From NCBI GenBank assembly GCA_013368445.1, contig JAACJO010000014.1, positions 310,001 through 374,000 on the forward strand: a DNA stretch of 64,000 bases, written 5' to 3'. This DNA is from Leucocoprinus leucothites. Taxonomy: Eukaryota > Basidiomycota > Agaricomycetes > Agaricales > Agaricaceae. Below are positions 53,838 to 64,000 of this stretch, one piece after another. The position numbers and the translations under genes were made by a program. The notes beneath the pieces are model-generated. The model made no database searches. It saw nothing but the letters and a program-made list of their open reading frames with translations, and was not told where the DNA came from. Each line of letters starts with the position of its first letter. The first letter of the stretch is position 1.

Positions 53838-55655
53838 TCAAATGCCCGGAAAAACTTGCATCTCGCAAACACGCAAGGTTTCCAGACGCGGGCAAGAACG
53901 AGTAATAGCACTATAAAGCTTTTCGTTTTTGACTGTATCCTGACCATAAGGTACCTCGAGCAGCTCGAAATGCTGAAGAACAGGGAACAATCCAATCCAC
54001 TTTGGAAGACCAGACAAAAGCCCTGATTGCAAACGAATATGTCGTTGAAGGGAGAGAGTGAGTGAGGTGACGTGTGTAAGTTGGGTAATTGCACTTTGTG
54101 CTCTGGAGTTCACATGTTCGGTGATCCAAGGCAAGAGCCCTTGCCCAGATCTGAAAATGAGTTCAAGGGTGACAGGACGGGATAAAGCAGCGACGGATAA
54201 CAACGCTTCGTCAAAATGCTGATAGTGGCTACCAGCTTCAAGGGCGGGCATGAGTTCAACGGGCATTCTTGGCTCCAATTTATCCGACACGAGCGAAAGA
54301 GCTTCTAGCACTGCATGCCAGTCCGGGTCACACAATATCCAGGCCGCCACTCGAGGATGAGCTTTGAGAGATTTCAAACGTGGGAGAAGGGGAGTTGAGA
54401 TGTATGGTAGGACGACGGCGGGAGAAAATCCATAAAGGTGCAGGGTATTGATAGAAGGATTCAGCTGTAGAAAGGCGAGTATACATTCAGGTGTTCGAAG
54501 GGAAGGTTTGGCGTTTTTTGTTGAAATATCGTAGACATATGAGAATTTTCGAAGTCCAGGAAACTTTAGCTGCGTGATTCTCTGGATATAAATCTCCTCG
54601 TCAATTTGGAGGTCTACCAGAGCAAGCTCTGTAATCGTTGGAGCGTGGATGTTCAGGATTCGAAGTGTAGTGGGGAGGAAGAGAGGTAGAAGAGGCACTG
54701 GTGATCGAATCAGGAGCTGCTTTAGACATGGCTCTCCCATAGGCGGTAGAGATGGAGGTGAAGCTGTGATGATACCGGCCATGGGTTGAGTAGGCGTCTT
54801 AATGGAGATTTAGTTTGGATTCTTACCATGGGGAGTAACTAATTTCGTGGTCCCAAATAGCTGCCTGCTATGACCATTACTTGAGCCTCTCTTCAACCAC
54901 CGTGTCAACACCTCTGTCATTCCTGAAGACTGTATGAGTGTGCTCGGTTCTGGCTCTTTTTCATATGTCCCCTCTTCCTCCAACCACTCCTTGGCGGGTT
55001 GGTTATCTAACCGGATTAGGGGTTCGTTGTACCCAGTAACATCGGTCTCAAAATGGTGGTGTAGTGAGTGTGCGCCTTGTATTTCAACATATTCGCATTT
55101 TTTGAGCAGCGCCGCTTTAAGAAGGGAACAAAATGCGGCTCTCCAGATATTGTTCGGGATCGTAATTGCAAAAGCGGTAAATCGTGCCCTCCGTGAAATC
55201 CAGCGATCAACGCCGTTAAACACTATTGTGAGCCCTCCAAAATATTTCAACTTCTCAATGAACCGAGTTAGCCCACGAATTTCTCTGAATGATTGTTTGA
55301 CATCAGGGTTCATGTAGAACCTCATGTCGTGGATGTGGTCGCTGATCCAGAAGGCAATGCATAATGCAGGAACGATCTCTTTCGGAAGGTCGTTGGGCGA
55401 ATAAGCAAAGATCCAGCCCCTTTGAACGCCCTGCACACCGCTCTGCTCAAAGAGCTGCTTCAAGGCGACCTGGTTCATGAGGTGATCCACCTTTCCGAGG
55501 TTGAGAAGAGAAGGACCATCAAGGTGGACCACAATTTGCTCGAAAATCTCTATCGGGCAGCTTGACCAAGACTCTGTTTCTTTTGTCCCGGGAGGCATGT
55601 GGGACGGAAGGATAAGGTGTTGTAGTAAGATGCCAGCTCGGTTAGCAGTTGTCAT
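53838..55655 (-). CDS. F-box-like protein with leucine-rich segments
   Basis: Two exons (54827-55655, 53838-54763) encode 584 aa. Near the N-terminus WSSCPIEIFEQIVVHLDGPS (about residues 30-49) is an F-box-like motif. The middle carries HIHDMRFYMNPDVKQSFREI and a region typical of Agaricomycete F-box proteins. The second exon has leucine-rich segments (TITELALVDLQ, INTLHLYGFSP, VTSLTLSLQRH). It may be an SCF adaptor; the target is unknown. The intron (54764-54826, 63 nt) joins phase 1 to phase 1; an AG only 29 nt after the donor is too close and out of frame. It is convergent with the S10 gene, 180 bp away. Confidence 0.8.
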
Positions 55656-56973
55656 ACTGTCATACAGTATTTACCTGCTTATCACCCTACCTGCGGGGTA
55701 TGCCGAACAGTTCAAGCTCCGTGGGTACAAAAGCCAGAACGGCGAATCCTCTAAACTTAGTACTAACCAATGACAGTCAATAAACCCACACTGGAACGCT
55801 TGAACTTCCACCCCTATTGATATTCATCGAGGGTGTCTGGAGAGACTCTGGCTAGGTCGCCTGGAAACCTTTTCGAGAAAGTGAAGACTTCCGTATGTCT
55901 TTGAACCAAATATATTGCGGTATTAGATGTGAGTTTCTCTCTGGTCTTCATTTCAGCTTTCCACCCCTCCTCAACTGCATCCTAGCCTAGAGGTATATGA
56001 TATTTCCTCGTCTAATGCCATCGATTTGATGCAATCTACCCCAGCCACAGACAACCGGCTATGGGGTCAATCATTCGATCATATATGAGGTGAGCAGTCA
56101 AAAGAGTAGGTCAACTGCTATAAATGAGCGTGTCAACCCCTACAGATCTTTTGGGTAGTGCTGCCCTCATGAAGGGCAAAAAGTAAATCGACAAATGTCC
56201 GGGGCTGTTCTGATTATCGCCATTGAAGTCTTCGGGCGCCTATGATATTGATCATAATGAAAACGGGGTTATTCCTCAGTCACACTCTTGGCCCGGTTTC
56301 TAGTATGGTTGACAGGGTTTCTTCTCGAAATGTCTTCGGTTAATCTTTCGTGGTGATGTTTCGGCCGCACCAAAGGTGTCTCACCTCTCATGTGGATATT
56401 GCTTTTCATTGATGACGGTTCCTTGGATGATTTATAGCTTCACCATCCAGCGCATCACAATGATGATCTGATGGTCTATTATCTCTGAATGACTCAAAAG
56501 GCAATTATGTGTTACAGTGCGTGCGTGACTTTCATTTGCTCGATCTCTTATTGGCTCGCAAAAGCTCAATCCGGCGTCTATGCTGGTAATCAATCAGTAT
56601 CATTGCAGGCGCACTCCGACCCCATTTCGGAACAACCCAAGGCTGACAGGCTGACAGGCAACGGAGTGAGCAGAAATCAATATGGTGGGTCACCTGAAGT
56701 GTAATAGTATAACTGGGGTTCTGACTTGACCTTTTCAATACAAAGGCCATAAACCGCTTCTGAGATCAATCTTGAACCTGAACAATGGGGCATGCGCCCA
56801 TCGCGGCTTTCGGGATGTGGGTGCTCATTCGATCGCATACATATGCCTCGACTCTGCTACAGCAAGCCATTGACTGATATTCACCCAAATCCGTCCCTCA
56901 CACTTTCTCTCTGCTCAAGGGTCGTAGTCGTTCAGCAACATTTCATCTTATATCTTCTGACCGCGACCCTGAT
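55656..56973. other. Gene-poor stretch
   Basis: No gene recognised in 1.3 kb. Promoters of the F-box-like gene (left) and the seven-helix gene (right) must lie here. Short open frames have no domains. Confidence 0.45.
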
Positions 56974-58547
56974 ATGCCGTCCCTTCAACGGCCTGTTAAA
57001 AGGGAGCTGGGAGACAAAATATACTATCAAGTCGACCCTTACGATATAATCAGTATCCTTCTCGAGACTCTCAGCTACGGCATATTCCTAGTCTTGTTTC
57101 TCTTATCAACGATACTCCTGCTACAGCGTAGAAGGCTTTTTTTGCGCGAGAAGGTGATCGAGCCGGTGAAGCTGAGAAGTCTGATGTTCTACTTGGTCAT
57201 GAGTATGTTAATGTTTTTGGTCACTACTGCGGTACGTCTGCCTCCGTATATGCCCTTGCCCTCGTCCTCAAGGGCCCTCTTATCCCTGTGCGAAATTGCA
57301 GAAGTGGGCGTTTTGGTGGGCTGAAGTACTACCCATACTACATCACCTTGGACCAGGAATAGTAGCGCAGCTACCCCGACTCAGTCGTACCTCGTACCGA
57401 TTCAAAGAAGCCTGCATCCAACTCACTGTATTGTTGGGTGATATAATAACCGTATGTCTCACTTGTCTCGTTCCTGTTCTCATCAATAGCTTAATATCTT
57501 TGCGATGCCAGATCTACCGACTATGGATTTTGAGCAATAGAAATAAAACTATGATTGCGTTTCCAGTCTCGGGCTTGTTCGGTTTTCTGGGTGTGTCAGG
57601 GTTTCAGCCCACCTCTCTATTCTCGTTGCTAAATATAATTTGATCGTTATCTGGTGGGCATTTCGCACTCAGCAAGTGCAATTGCTCTCTCAGGTCCAGC
57701 AAATGACACTTCTACGACACCAATACCTATCATCAATGGAAGACTCAGATTATCAGATTGGGATGTGGCTGCTATATCATGTACCCTTGCGTTAGTGTCA
57801 TGCCCTACTTTGACATCGAGTGTTGACAGTCACTGACGGATAATGTCTCCAGTATCACTGTCTACGTTACTTGTGAGAAAACTGTGGCTTTGGGTCGATC
57901 AATGAATAACGGCTTAATCCGACGATTCGTACTTTCTAGCAATGATTGCATGGATATTTTTAAGGGCACGACTGCATGCAGGAGCCAGAGTTTTTGAGCA
58001 AGGTCTCAAGGTTCGTAGTAGTTTTTCAGTCTTCATCCAAGATATGAGATCTAACCTATCACATAGCAAGTACTCGCCGTCATAGTGGAGAGTGCAGCGA
58101 TATACACGTATGTCTATTCCACTCCCTCCTCATTCCCCTTCTGCGGAACTAACCCACAACCTTCCATTCCTTTTGAGAAGCCTATGGAACATTTTCTTCT
58201 TCATTGCAGGTTTGGGTTTCCACAGTGAAGTTGCGCTCTCCTTCCTTGACTGTATGCCGACAGTCTATGGAATCTCCGTAATGCTCATCAACGTCCGTGT
58301 TGGTCTTGGCTGGGCACGCAATGACGATCGTGTTCCAGTACACGGCGATACGCTTAATGGAAGACGAAATTTCCCCTGTTCGCCGGGCCAAAGGGGTATT
58401 TGCATCTCAACAGTGGTGTTCACAGAACCATGCGGTCCCTCTCAGTGTGAGGTCCCCTGCGCACAGTCCAGGAATGATATTGAAATTGAGGATGCGGGGA
58501 GTGTGACTTCGACTGCTACCGCTTCGATAAAGCCATTCTCGTTGTAG
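56974..58547 (+). CDS. Seven-helix membrane protein, second paralogue
   Basis: Eight exons (56974-57231, 57302-57451, 57512-57590, 57673-57790, 57853-57872, 57940-58010, 58067-58107, 58178-58547) encode 368 aa. Helices include IISILLETLSYGIFLVLFLL, MFYLVMSMLMFLVTTA, CIQLTVLLGDIIT, MIAFPVSGLFGFLG, VYVTSMIAWIFL and QVLAVIVESAAIYTSLWNIF, then YGISVMLINVRVGLGWAR. The VIVESAAIYT helix and GISVMLINVRVGLG match IIVESAALYS and GIAPTLISARVSLG of the gene at 30072-31354, so the two are family members. The family is fungal, with unproven function. Exon 5 is only 20 nt and exon 7 is 41 nt; phases throughout support the model. The tail is long, polar and Cys-containing. Confidence 0.8.
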
Positions 58548-59919
58548 GTTTGTAGTTTCTGTAGATTCATGTTGAGAAGGCCTTGACAATTCCTGGAATT
58601 ATCGTTGCCTGATCAATCTCACTGTTATCATGTAGTTATTGAATTGTAGCCCAACCGAAGAATATAGCCTATGAAAGGCTTGTTGTATTTTAGAAATCAC
58701 GTATATAGTACTATACTGCCGAATAGATCGTGGCCCAGAATTTTTGCATCTCTTTAGGTTGAATACTTAGTGCTCGTGGTTGACTTTTGGGTCCCTCGTG
58801 CGTAAATTCACCCTTACTAAAGTGGAGACCCTTAGTATGGTACTTCACCTTGGCTAACTTCAACAGGCGTTGATGCACCACGGTTAGGTCAAAGAAATTG
58901 GACGGAAGTGACATACCTCAAAGTTCGCTAACTAGCCTTCTTGATCCTCGAACTCCTCAGCTCTCTATGCACAAAGCTAAAACCCTTTCATCCATGACAG
59001 GTAGTACTTCCTCATACATGCGTGCTCCTGCCGACGGCTTCTACGAATTGCTCATGCAGCTGTTGATTGTTGGTTTCGACTTCCCTGAAAGCCGCCAGTT
59101 AAGGAGGCATTTGTCGTAAGGTCATGCGAAGCTCAGATAGTCACTCCGCTCAGACGTGTTGATGCGACGAGAGCTTAAATAGTTGTTGAACAGGATTCAG
59201 AGGGGATAGGCGGGGGTATGAGGAGAAGTTGGTAAGGTAAGAAGGATAAATCGATGACTTGCAGACACTGCAGGTCGCTTAGGCGAGGGTCAAGTGCCTA
59301 TATGAGGTTTGGTAGCTGAGGCGCTGGGGATTGGGATTGAAAGTTATTTGGAAATTGGTGGGGGCTTGCTGTATTTTGCGATTCATTTTTAATTTTCGGC
59401 CTAAGTAACTGCCGTCTAGGCAATGGAGAGGATTATGGTGTGTCGTGGCTCCTAAAGGGCTCTCCGGAGTGTCTACGATACACGGTTATATCCACCATTA
59501 TTCCAAGGTTCAGGAGCTTCGCACTCGTCAGAGTGATCTGAGAGGACATGTCTTATCTATGAGACGGTAGAAAACAGTGGCGCCGAGGCTGCGAGATCTC
59601 GGGGTTAATCCTGGCTTGAATGTAAGGAGCCTCGCTTGAATGTTTGAACAATCGCTTGTGCCTTTTGCAACTGATACAAAACCATAGCAAGGAGTCGTAT
59701 TCTTCAACTAGATAATTCGCAGGAGGAAAACGCGTTGCTACGGGGGTATGGGGTGGTGGAGGAGCAAAGAGTCGGACTGGAGACCTGCAGATGCCCGTGG
59801 GAAGATGAAATCCAGAAACCAGATTTCAAAATTAAATAATATTTACGCTCTTACGATTTCACTCCAACACCTCCTATCCAGCCAAGCCAAGGAGCGGCAC
59901 AGACAGTGAAACTAGCGAC
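58548..59919. other. Gene-poor stretch with one unassigned minus-strand frame
   Basis: A 67-codon minus-strand frame at 58,711-58,914 (start MSLPSNFFDLTVVHQRLLKL) has protein-like composition and no stop, but no domain that I recognise and no joinable exon. The rest holds nothing supported. The right end is the LCB1 promoter. Confidence 0.4.
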
Positions 59920-61793
59920 ATGAATGCGACGTCCACCACCCTCGAGCCGATCCTCGACTTCCTGGCTCGTACGCTCACGACTGCGGAAACAACTTTCAAC
60001 AAATTGCCTGGTTCGGCCGTCATCCAGCGCTACGTGAAGAGCTCCCACCAGAACGACCCCGGCAGGACCATTCTGGAGCTCATTTTGTTCATTTTCGCGG
60101 TTCGCACTCTTCTGCAGTCGAGAACGCGTGCAGACAAGAATTTTATCCAGTTTTCTGACAAGGTCAGCTTTCACGGGCTGTTTTAATATTTTCTGGCTAA
60201 TGCATGGCCTTGTTAGGAAGTTGACGAACTCGTAGATGAATGGACGCCCGAACCCCTAGCACAATCCCTTACACCTCAGGAAGAGAATGACTTGGCTGCG
60301 GTTCCCATCATTTCTGGACCTAATGGTCCAAAACCAAAGCTAGCATCCACCGGCAAGACTGCTGTCAATCTTGCTAGCTACAACTTCACAGGCCTGTCTG
60401 GAAATGAGGAAATTAAGGAGCGAGCAGTCGAGGTTCTGAGGAAGTACGGCCTGGGTAGCTGCGGGCCACCTGGTTTCTACGGTACACTGGGTATGTGCCT
60501 CCCAATAACTGACGAACGCATGCTCAGTTAGACCCTATTTAGATGTCCATATGGAATTGGAACGGGATATTGCCGACTTCCTCGGTACAGAAGCCGCTAT
60601 CTTGTATTCTCAAGGCTTTTCCACCATCTCCTCCGTTATCCCAGCATTCTGCAAACGTGGTGACATTATTGTTGCCGATCGCGGGGTGAACTTTGCAATT
60701 CAGAAAGGCATTCAAATATCCCGTTCAACTGTGCGGTGGTTCGATCACAATGACCTGAAGAGCCTTGAGGAAGTGCTGGAAAGTGTCGAAAAAGAGAGGA
60801 AGAAGCGCCGCGGCCCGCTGACTCGTCGGTTCATTGTCACCGAGGGTATCTTTGAAAAGGATGGTGCAATGGTGGACCTACCGAAACTCGTAAGCCTCAT
60901 TTACTCGTTTCCTCCCGGTCACATTTTTAGTGTTATTTTTAGATTGACATCAAGTTCAAGCACAAGTACCGCCTTGTCCTGGACGAGAGCATTTCTTTTG
61001 GCACGGTTGGGAGAACAGGTCGCGGATTAACGGAGCTATACAATGTTCCCGTAAGTATCTGCCCTCCAACGATATTTCGAGATTCTGAGTGTCAAGGCAG
61101 GCGTCTAAAGTGGATATGCTCATTGGCTCAGTCGCGAATGGTCTGAATTCGTGCGGAGGTTTCTGTGCTGGCTCGCAGATCGTCGTAAATCATCAGGTAC
61201 GTTCTCTCATTGTGGTCTTAAAATCTTTAGTGATATAATGTTATCCATAGCGCATCAATGGTCTCTCCTTCGTCTTCTCAGCCTCGATGCCTGCACTTCT
61301 GTCCGTTGCTGCATCTGAGGGAATCAACATCCTTCGAAACGCTCCATCCATACTCGCAACGCTCCAAGAAAATACTCAGGCCGCGCGTGCAATTCTCGAC
61401 CGGCTTGACTGTATCACAATACCATCTCATCCTGCTTCCCCAATTATCCACATCCATGTAAGAAACACCAAATCATCGTTACATCCCGCAACTGCAGCCA
61501 CCATCGTCCCTTCAACGAAACCCTCAAACCCGACGTCCATTATGCCGAAAGATGCGGCCAGTTGGGACTGGGATATTCCTGCTGAGGAAAAATTACTCCA
61601 AGATGTCGTTGATGAAGCACTTGTACAGGGTGTCATCATCACCAAGGCTAAGCGACTGCGGGGCCAGGAGATGGTTGATGCTCGGCCGAGTATTCGCTTG
61701 GCTATGACGAGTGCGTTGACGAAAAAGGAGACGGAGAAGGCTGTTAATGTAGTTAAGAGTGCTCTTGTTAAGGTTCTGGGCAAGAGGCGCTGA
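59920..61793 (+). CDS. LCB1: Serine palmitoyltransferase subunit 1
   Basis: Six exons (59920-60162, 60217-60490, 60543-60889, 60943-61050, 61101-61196, 61251-61793) encode 536 aa. With LCB2 it forms the ER enzyme that condenses serine and palmitoyl-CoA, the first step of sphingolipid synthesis. The alpha-oxoamine synthase fold is clear: [104 protein letters not shown]. The Cys in [12 protein letters not shown] is the position altered in human hereditary neuropathy (SPTLC1 C133). The pyridoxal-binding Lys is absent (GSVANGLNS), as expected for LCB1 rather than LCB2. An N-terminal membrane segment ([16 protein letters not shown]) is present. Confidence 0.96.
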
Positions 61794-62152
61794 GGAAGTT
61801 GTTACCCTGCAATCCCTCTATTTGACGCTTAACGACAACTAGATGTATTGGACTCACACATTCTTCGTTTCTCTGGAGTAGATTATTGATGGTTTGGAGC
61901 AAAACTTATATATATCTAATTATTCATAGACTACATAATTGATGCTTGCTGTTGAGACTTACTTCGTGAGTCAGCTAGGGGGATTCGGCAGTGTACTCCC
62001 CCATCAAACTCTAGGAAAGCGGTAAGTGGTGAATGAGTGCCACCAAAAATACATATAAATACATGCAAATGAACGCGAAATAATGCAATGAAATGTCAAG
62101 TATGCAAACAAAAAATGAATGTAGAAGGTTACAAAGCAACGGAGCAACAAGA
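61794..62152. other. Convergent 3' region
   Basis: 360 bp between LCB1 and the convergent membrane-protein gene. AT-rich with TATATATC and ATACATATAAATACATG runs that could serve as polyadenylation signals. No gene. Confidence 0.5.
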
Positions 62153-63801
62153 TCATCTGTCACCACGACCATGATACGAATTGATGACATCCACATATCC
62201 AGGTGGCCGTTCGTCTGTCAATGCTTGGGTATATGGAGAGTTCTGCTGCGCGCGTAGATACTGTATCTGGTCCATCATAACTTGCATCTGTTCTCGCATA
62301 TCAGTCAACATTGAGGGAGTGACCGTCTGTTCTCCAGTATGCTGCAGCTGGGCATGAGGCATTGGATCCCTGCCCAGATTCTGTCCTAGGAGTGGATCCG
62401 GCATACCCCCTGGTACGACGTGCATGACAGGTGGATATGTATCATTATTTTCTCCCGTATACCCATTGTGTCCATTCCGCTGCATATGTCCTTGCAGATT
62501 CTGCAATCGTTGATGATCTTGCAAATAAGATGATTTTAGTGAGCGCATTTGAGTTGTCACCGCGTCGAGGCTATGATTCAATTCACGCTGGCGTTCTTGT
62601 CGGACTTGATCTCTGGAGTCAGGGTTCGGGTATGGATCTGGAAGACCAAAGCGGATTGTTGTTGGCGGGTGTAAATTTGGAGGTTCGTTAGAGGTTGGGG
62701 ACTGTAATGTGAAAGGGGTTACACCTGTCATTGCCGACGTGTGGGTGCTGAAGTGCCGACTTGTTGGGTGACTCTGATGGTTGTTGGATTGTGAGATAGA
62801 ATGCGACATCAGGTGACGCCGCTCCTCGCCTGACGATGGAGTTGTAGCGCCCGTGTTCGAGCCTGAGTTTGTAATAAACGGATGCGCCGTGTCTTCTAGC
62901 TCCTTTAGCCGTCTGTGTCGATAGAATGATGCCGCGACAATGAGCGCGACAATCGCGATGAAACCTCCCACGACGCCACCTGCGATAGCCTTGGCTGTTT
63001 CGTGCGAACTTCCCGTCGGTGATGGTGAAGGGGATGAAAGAGATGATGAGGAGAGAGTGGCACTGCCCGACGGGAGATTTGAGTCACCAATTGTACGAGT
63101 TGCGAGGGTGGTAGAGCGACTGTAGCCCTTGCATGAGATCTTATGAATAATAGGTCTTAGCAAGAGACGTACTTGAGCTGAGCATAGTCGAAATTGAGGT
63201 AGTTGGCTGTGTCTGGCGACCCTACCGCTTTGATTTTTAGTTCGTGCATTCGTGCGTCTAGCATTGTTGATGAAAACGCCAGTTTCTGGTATTGGTAGAT
63301 ATCCGTTGTGCTCGCACTGAAGTGCGTCGAATTTCCATCGAGAACGAAGTCACAGCTTGTCGGTGCTTGGTTTGAAAGGATGAGGTAGACATCGATTTGG
63401 GAGCCTAGTCGCGGCTCAGACGAGGGCAAATCCACGAAGGTATTCCACGTACCATTGAATTGGAATGAGATGTCGTACGTGTATGAATCCCCAGCCGGAA
63501 TGTATACTGCTGTATATGTTGAGTTCTTGACGTTTTCCAGTGCTGGTCTAGGACCTGGACATGTGCTACAGTCTTGTGTTGTCCATCGAGAAATACTAGG
63601 ATCGTTTGTGTCTTGTGGAATATTTGATCCAACAATTGGAGAGGTGTAAAAGTCTGAGGCACCGCCAGCGTCGTCAAGGATGAGGATGTCAGTACCCTGT
63701 GATGTGGGTGCGCAACTAATGGTCGTTGAAAGGATAAGCAGGAAGAGTGTCTGTAGAGCTCTAGGTCCACTAGGAGCGAGGGAGCGCCCACAGCGAGGCA
63801 T
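62153..63801 (-). CDS. Single-pass membrane protein with glycan-binding-like ectodomain (unnamed basidiomycete family)
   Basis: Two exons (63173-63801, 62153-63119) encode 531 aa. A signal peptide (ALQTLFLLILSTTISCA) precedes an ectodomain of about 180 residues with N-glycosylation sites (KNSTY, FNGTW, GNSTH) and beta-rich text such as YTYDISFQFNGTW and LNFDYAQL, reminiscent of jelly-roll ectodomains seen in many mushroom membrane proteins. A Ser/Pro stalk (LSSSSLSSPSPSPTGSS) leads to one helix, AIAGGVVGGFIAIVALIVAA, and then a basic RHRRLK stop-transfer. The cytosolic part is long and Gln/Ser/Pro/His-rich, with a short coiled coil near QERQRELNHSLDAV. Sensor or cell-wall roles are plausible but unproven. 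A Met 20 codons upstream is an alternative start. Confidence 0.75.
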
Positions 63802-64000
63802 GATGAAGAGACCAAAAAAGGCGTCGCAATGTCCAAGGGAGTGGGATAAAGGAAGGAACAAGACAACAATGAGACGCTACCATCAACAAGTGGGCGGTTC
63901 GTACAGGCCAACCTGTCTTGATGTCGTATCTAGGCCGGAACAGAAAAGGATTTCCTTCATTGATACAGATTGATACAATGCTTCTAGCGGTAAACGATGT

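Noticed and set aside
53801..54129. Overlapping minus-strand frames inside the F-box-like gene
   Set aside because: Alternative frames of the long second exon; the main frame has the leucine-rich text.
54798..54826. 29-nt intron in the F-box-like gene at 53838-55655
   Set aside because: Too short for fungal splicing and out of frame; the 63-nt alternative keeps frame.
1..64000. CRISPR arrays, bacterial operons, integrated viruses or intact transposons
   Set aside because: No spaced direct repeats, polycistronic bacterial gene layout, terminal repeats with transposase or reverse-transcriptase motifs were found by eye.

Overview
The window is nuclear DNA of a filamentous basidiomycete, most likely an Agaricomycete. 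Genes are split by many very short introns (about 48-65 nt, GT-AG) and lie close together on both strands. The content is typical of mushroom-forming and wood- or litter-decay fungi: an AA9 lytic polysaccharide monooxygenase, a GH5_12-type glycosidase, a CFEM protein, F-box/LRR-like proteins, lineage-specific seven-helix proteins and small secreted proteins. No CRISPR array, bacterial operon, virus or intact transposon was seen. Coding regions below were built by hand from splice sites and reading-frame continuity; none has been tested against transcripts.

Layout. 0-13.4 kb: WW-domain protein, AA9 LPMO (minus), a small unknown gene, an amidase, two tRNA genes (Gln, initiator Met), mitochondrial ribosomal protein bL28m, a 1.9-kb stretch that looks like gene debris, and an F-box-like protein. 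13.5-23.5 kb: two related small secreted precursors, a CFEM protein, then a housekeeping block (RPL31, tRNA-Ala, NOP53, CSN1). 23.5-31.4 kb: a gene-poor stretch with three more small secreted proteins sharing a GIFLR motif, closed by a seven-helix protein. 33.5-42 kb, all minus strand: a DUF3712 vacuolar-type membrane protein, an alginate-lyase-fold secreted protein and a membrane-anchored GH5 glycosidase. 42.6-53.7 kb: three tandem type-B carboxylesterases followed by an S10 serine carboxypeptidase, all plus strand and all with signal peptides. 53.8-63.8 kb: F-box-like protein, a second seven-helix protein, LCB1 (serine palmitoyltransferase) and a single-pass membrane protein.

Most unusual content. 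Five tiny secreted-protein genes (64-90 aa), spread over 13.5-29 kb, fall into two groups. One group has a Kex2-type KR site plus a conserved PWGRRxDxGxDxIxWP tail; the other has a conserved GIFLR core. All have split genes and a TATA element about 50-75 bp upstream. I know of no named family with these motifs. They are the best candidates for an undescribed secreted-peptide system.

Data-quality theme. Three otherwise intact genes (two esterases and the alginate-lyase-like gene) each lack exactly one base relative to paralogues or to the expected family frame. This is either early decay or base-calling error in the source assembly.
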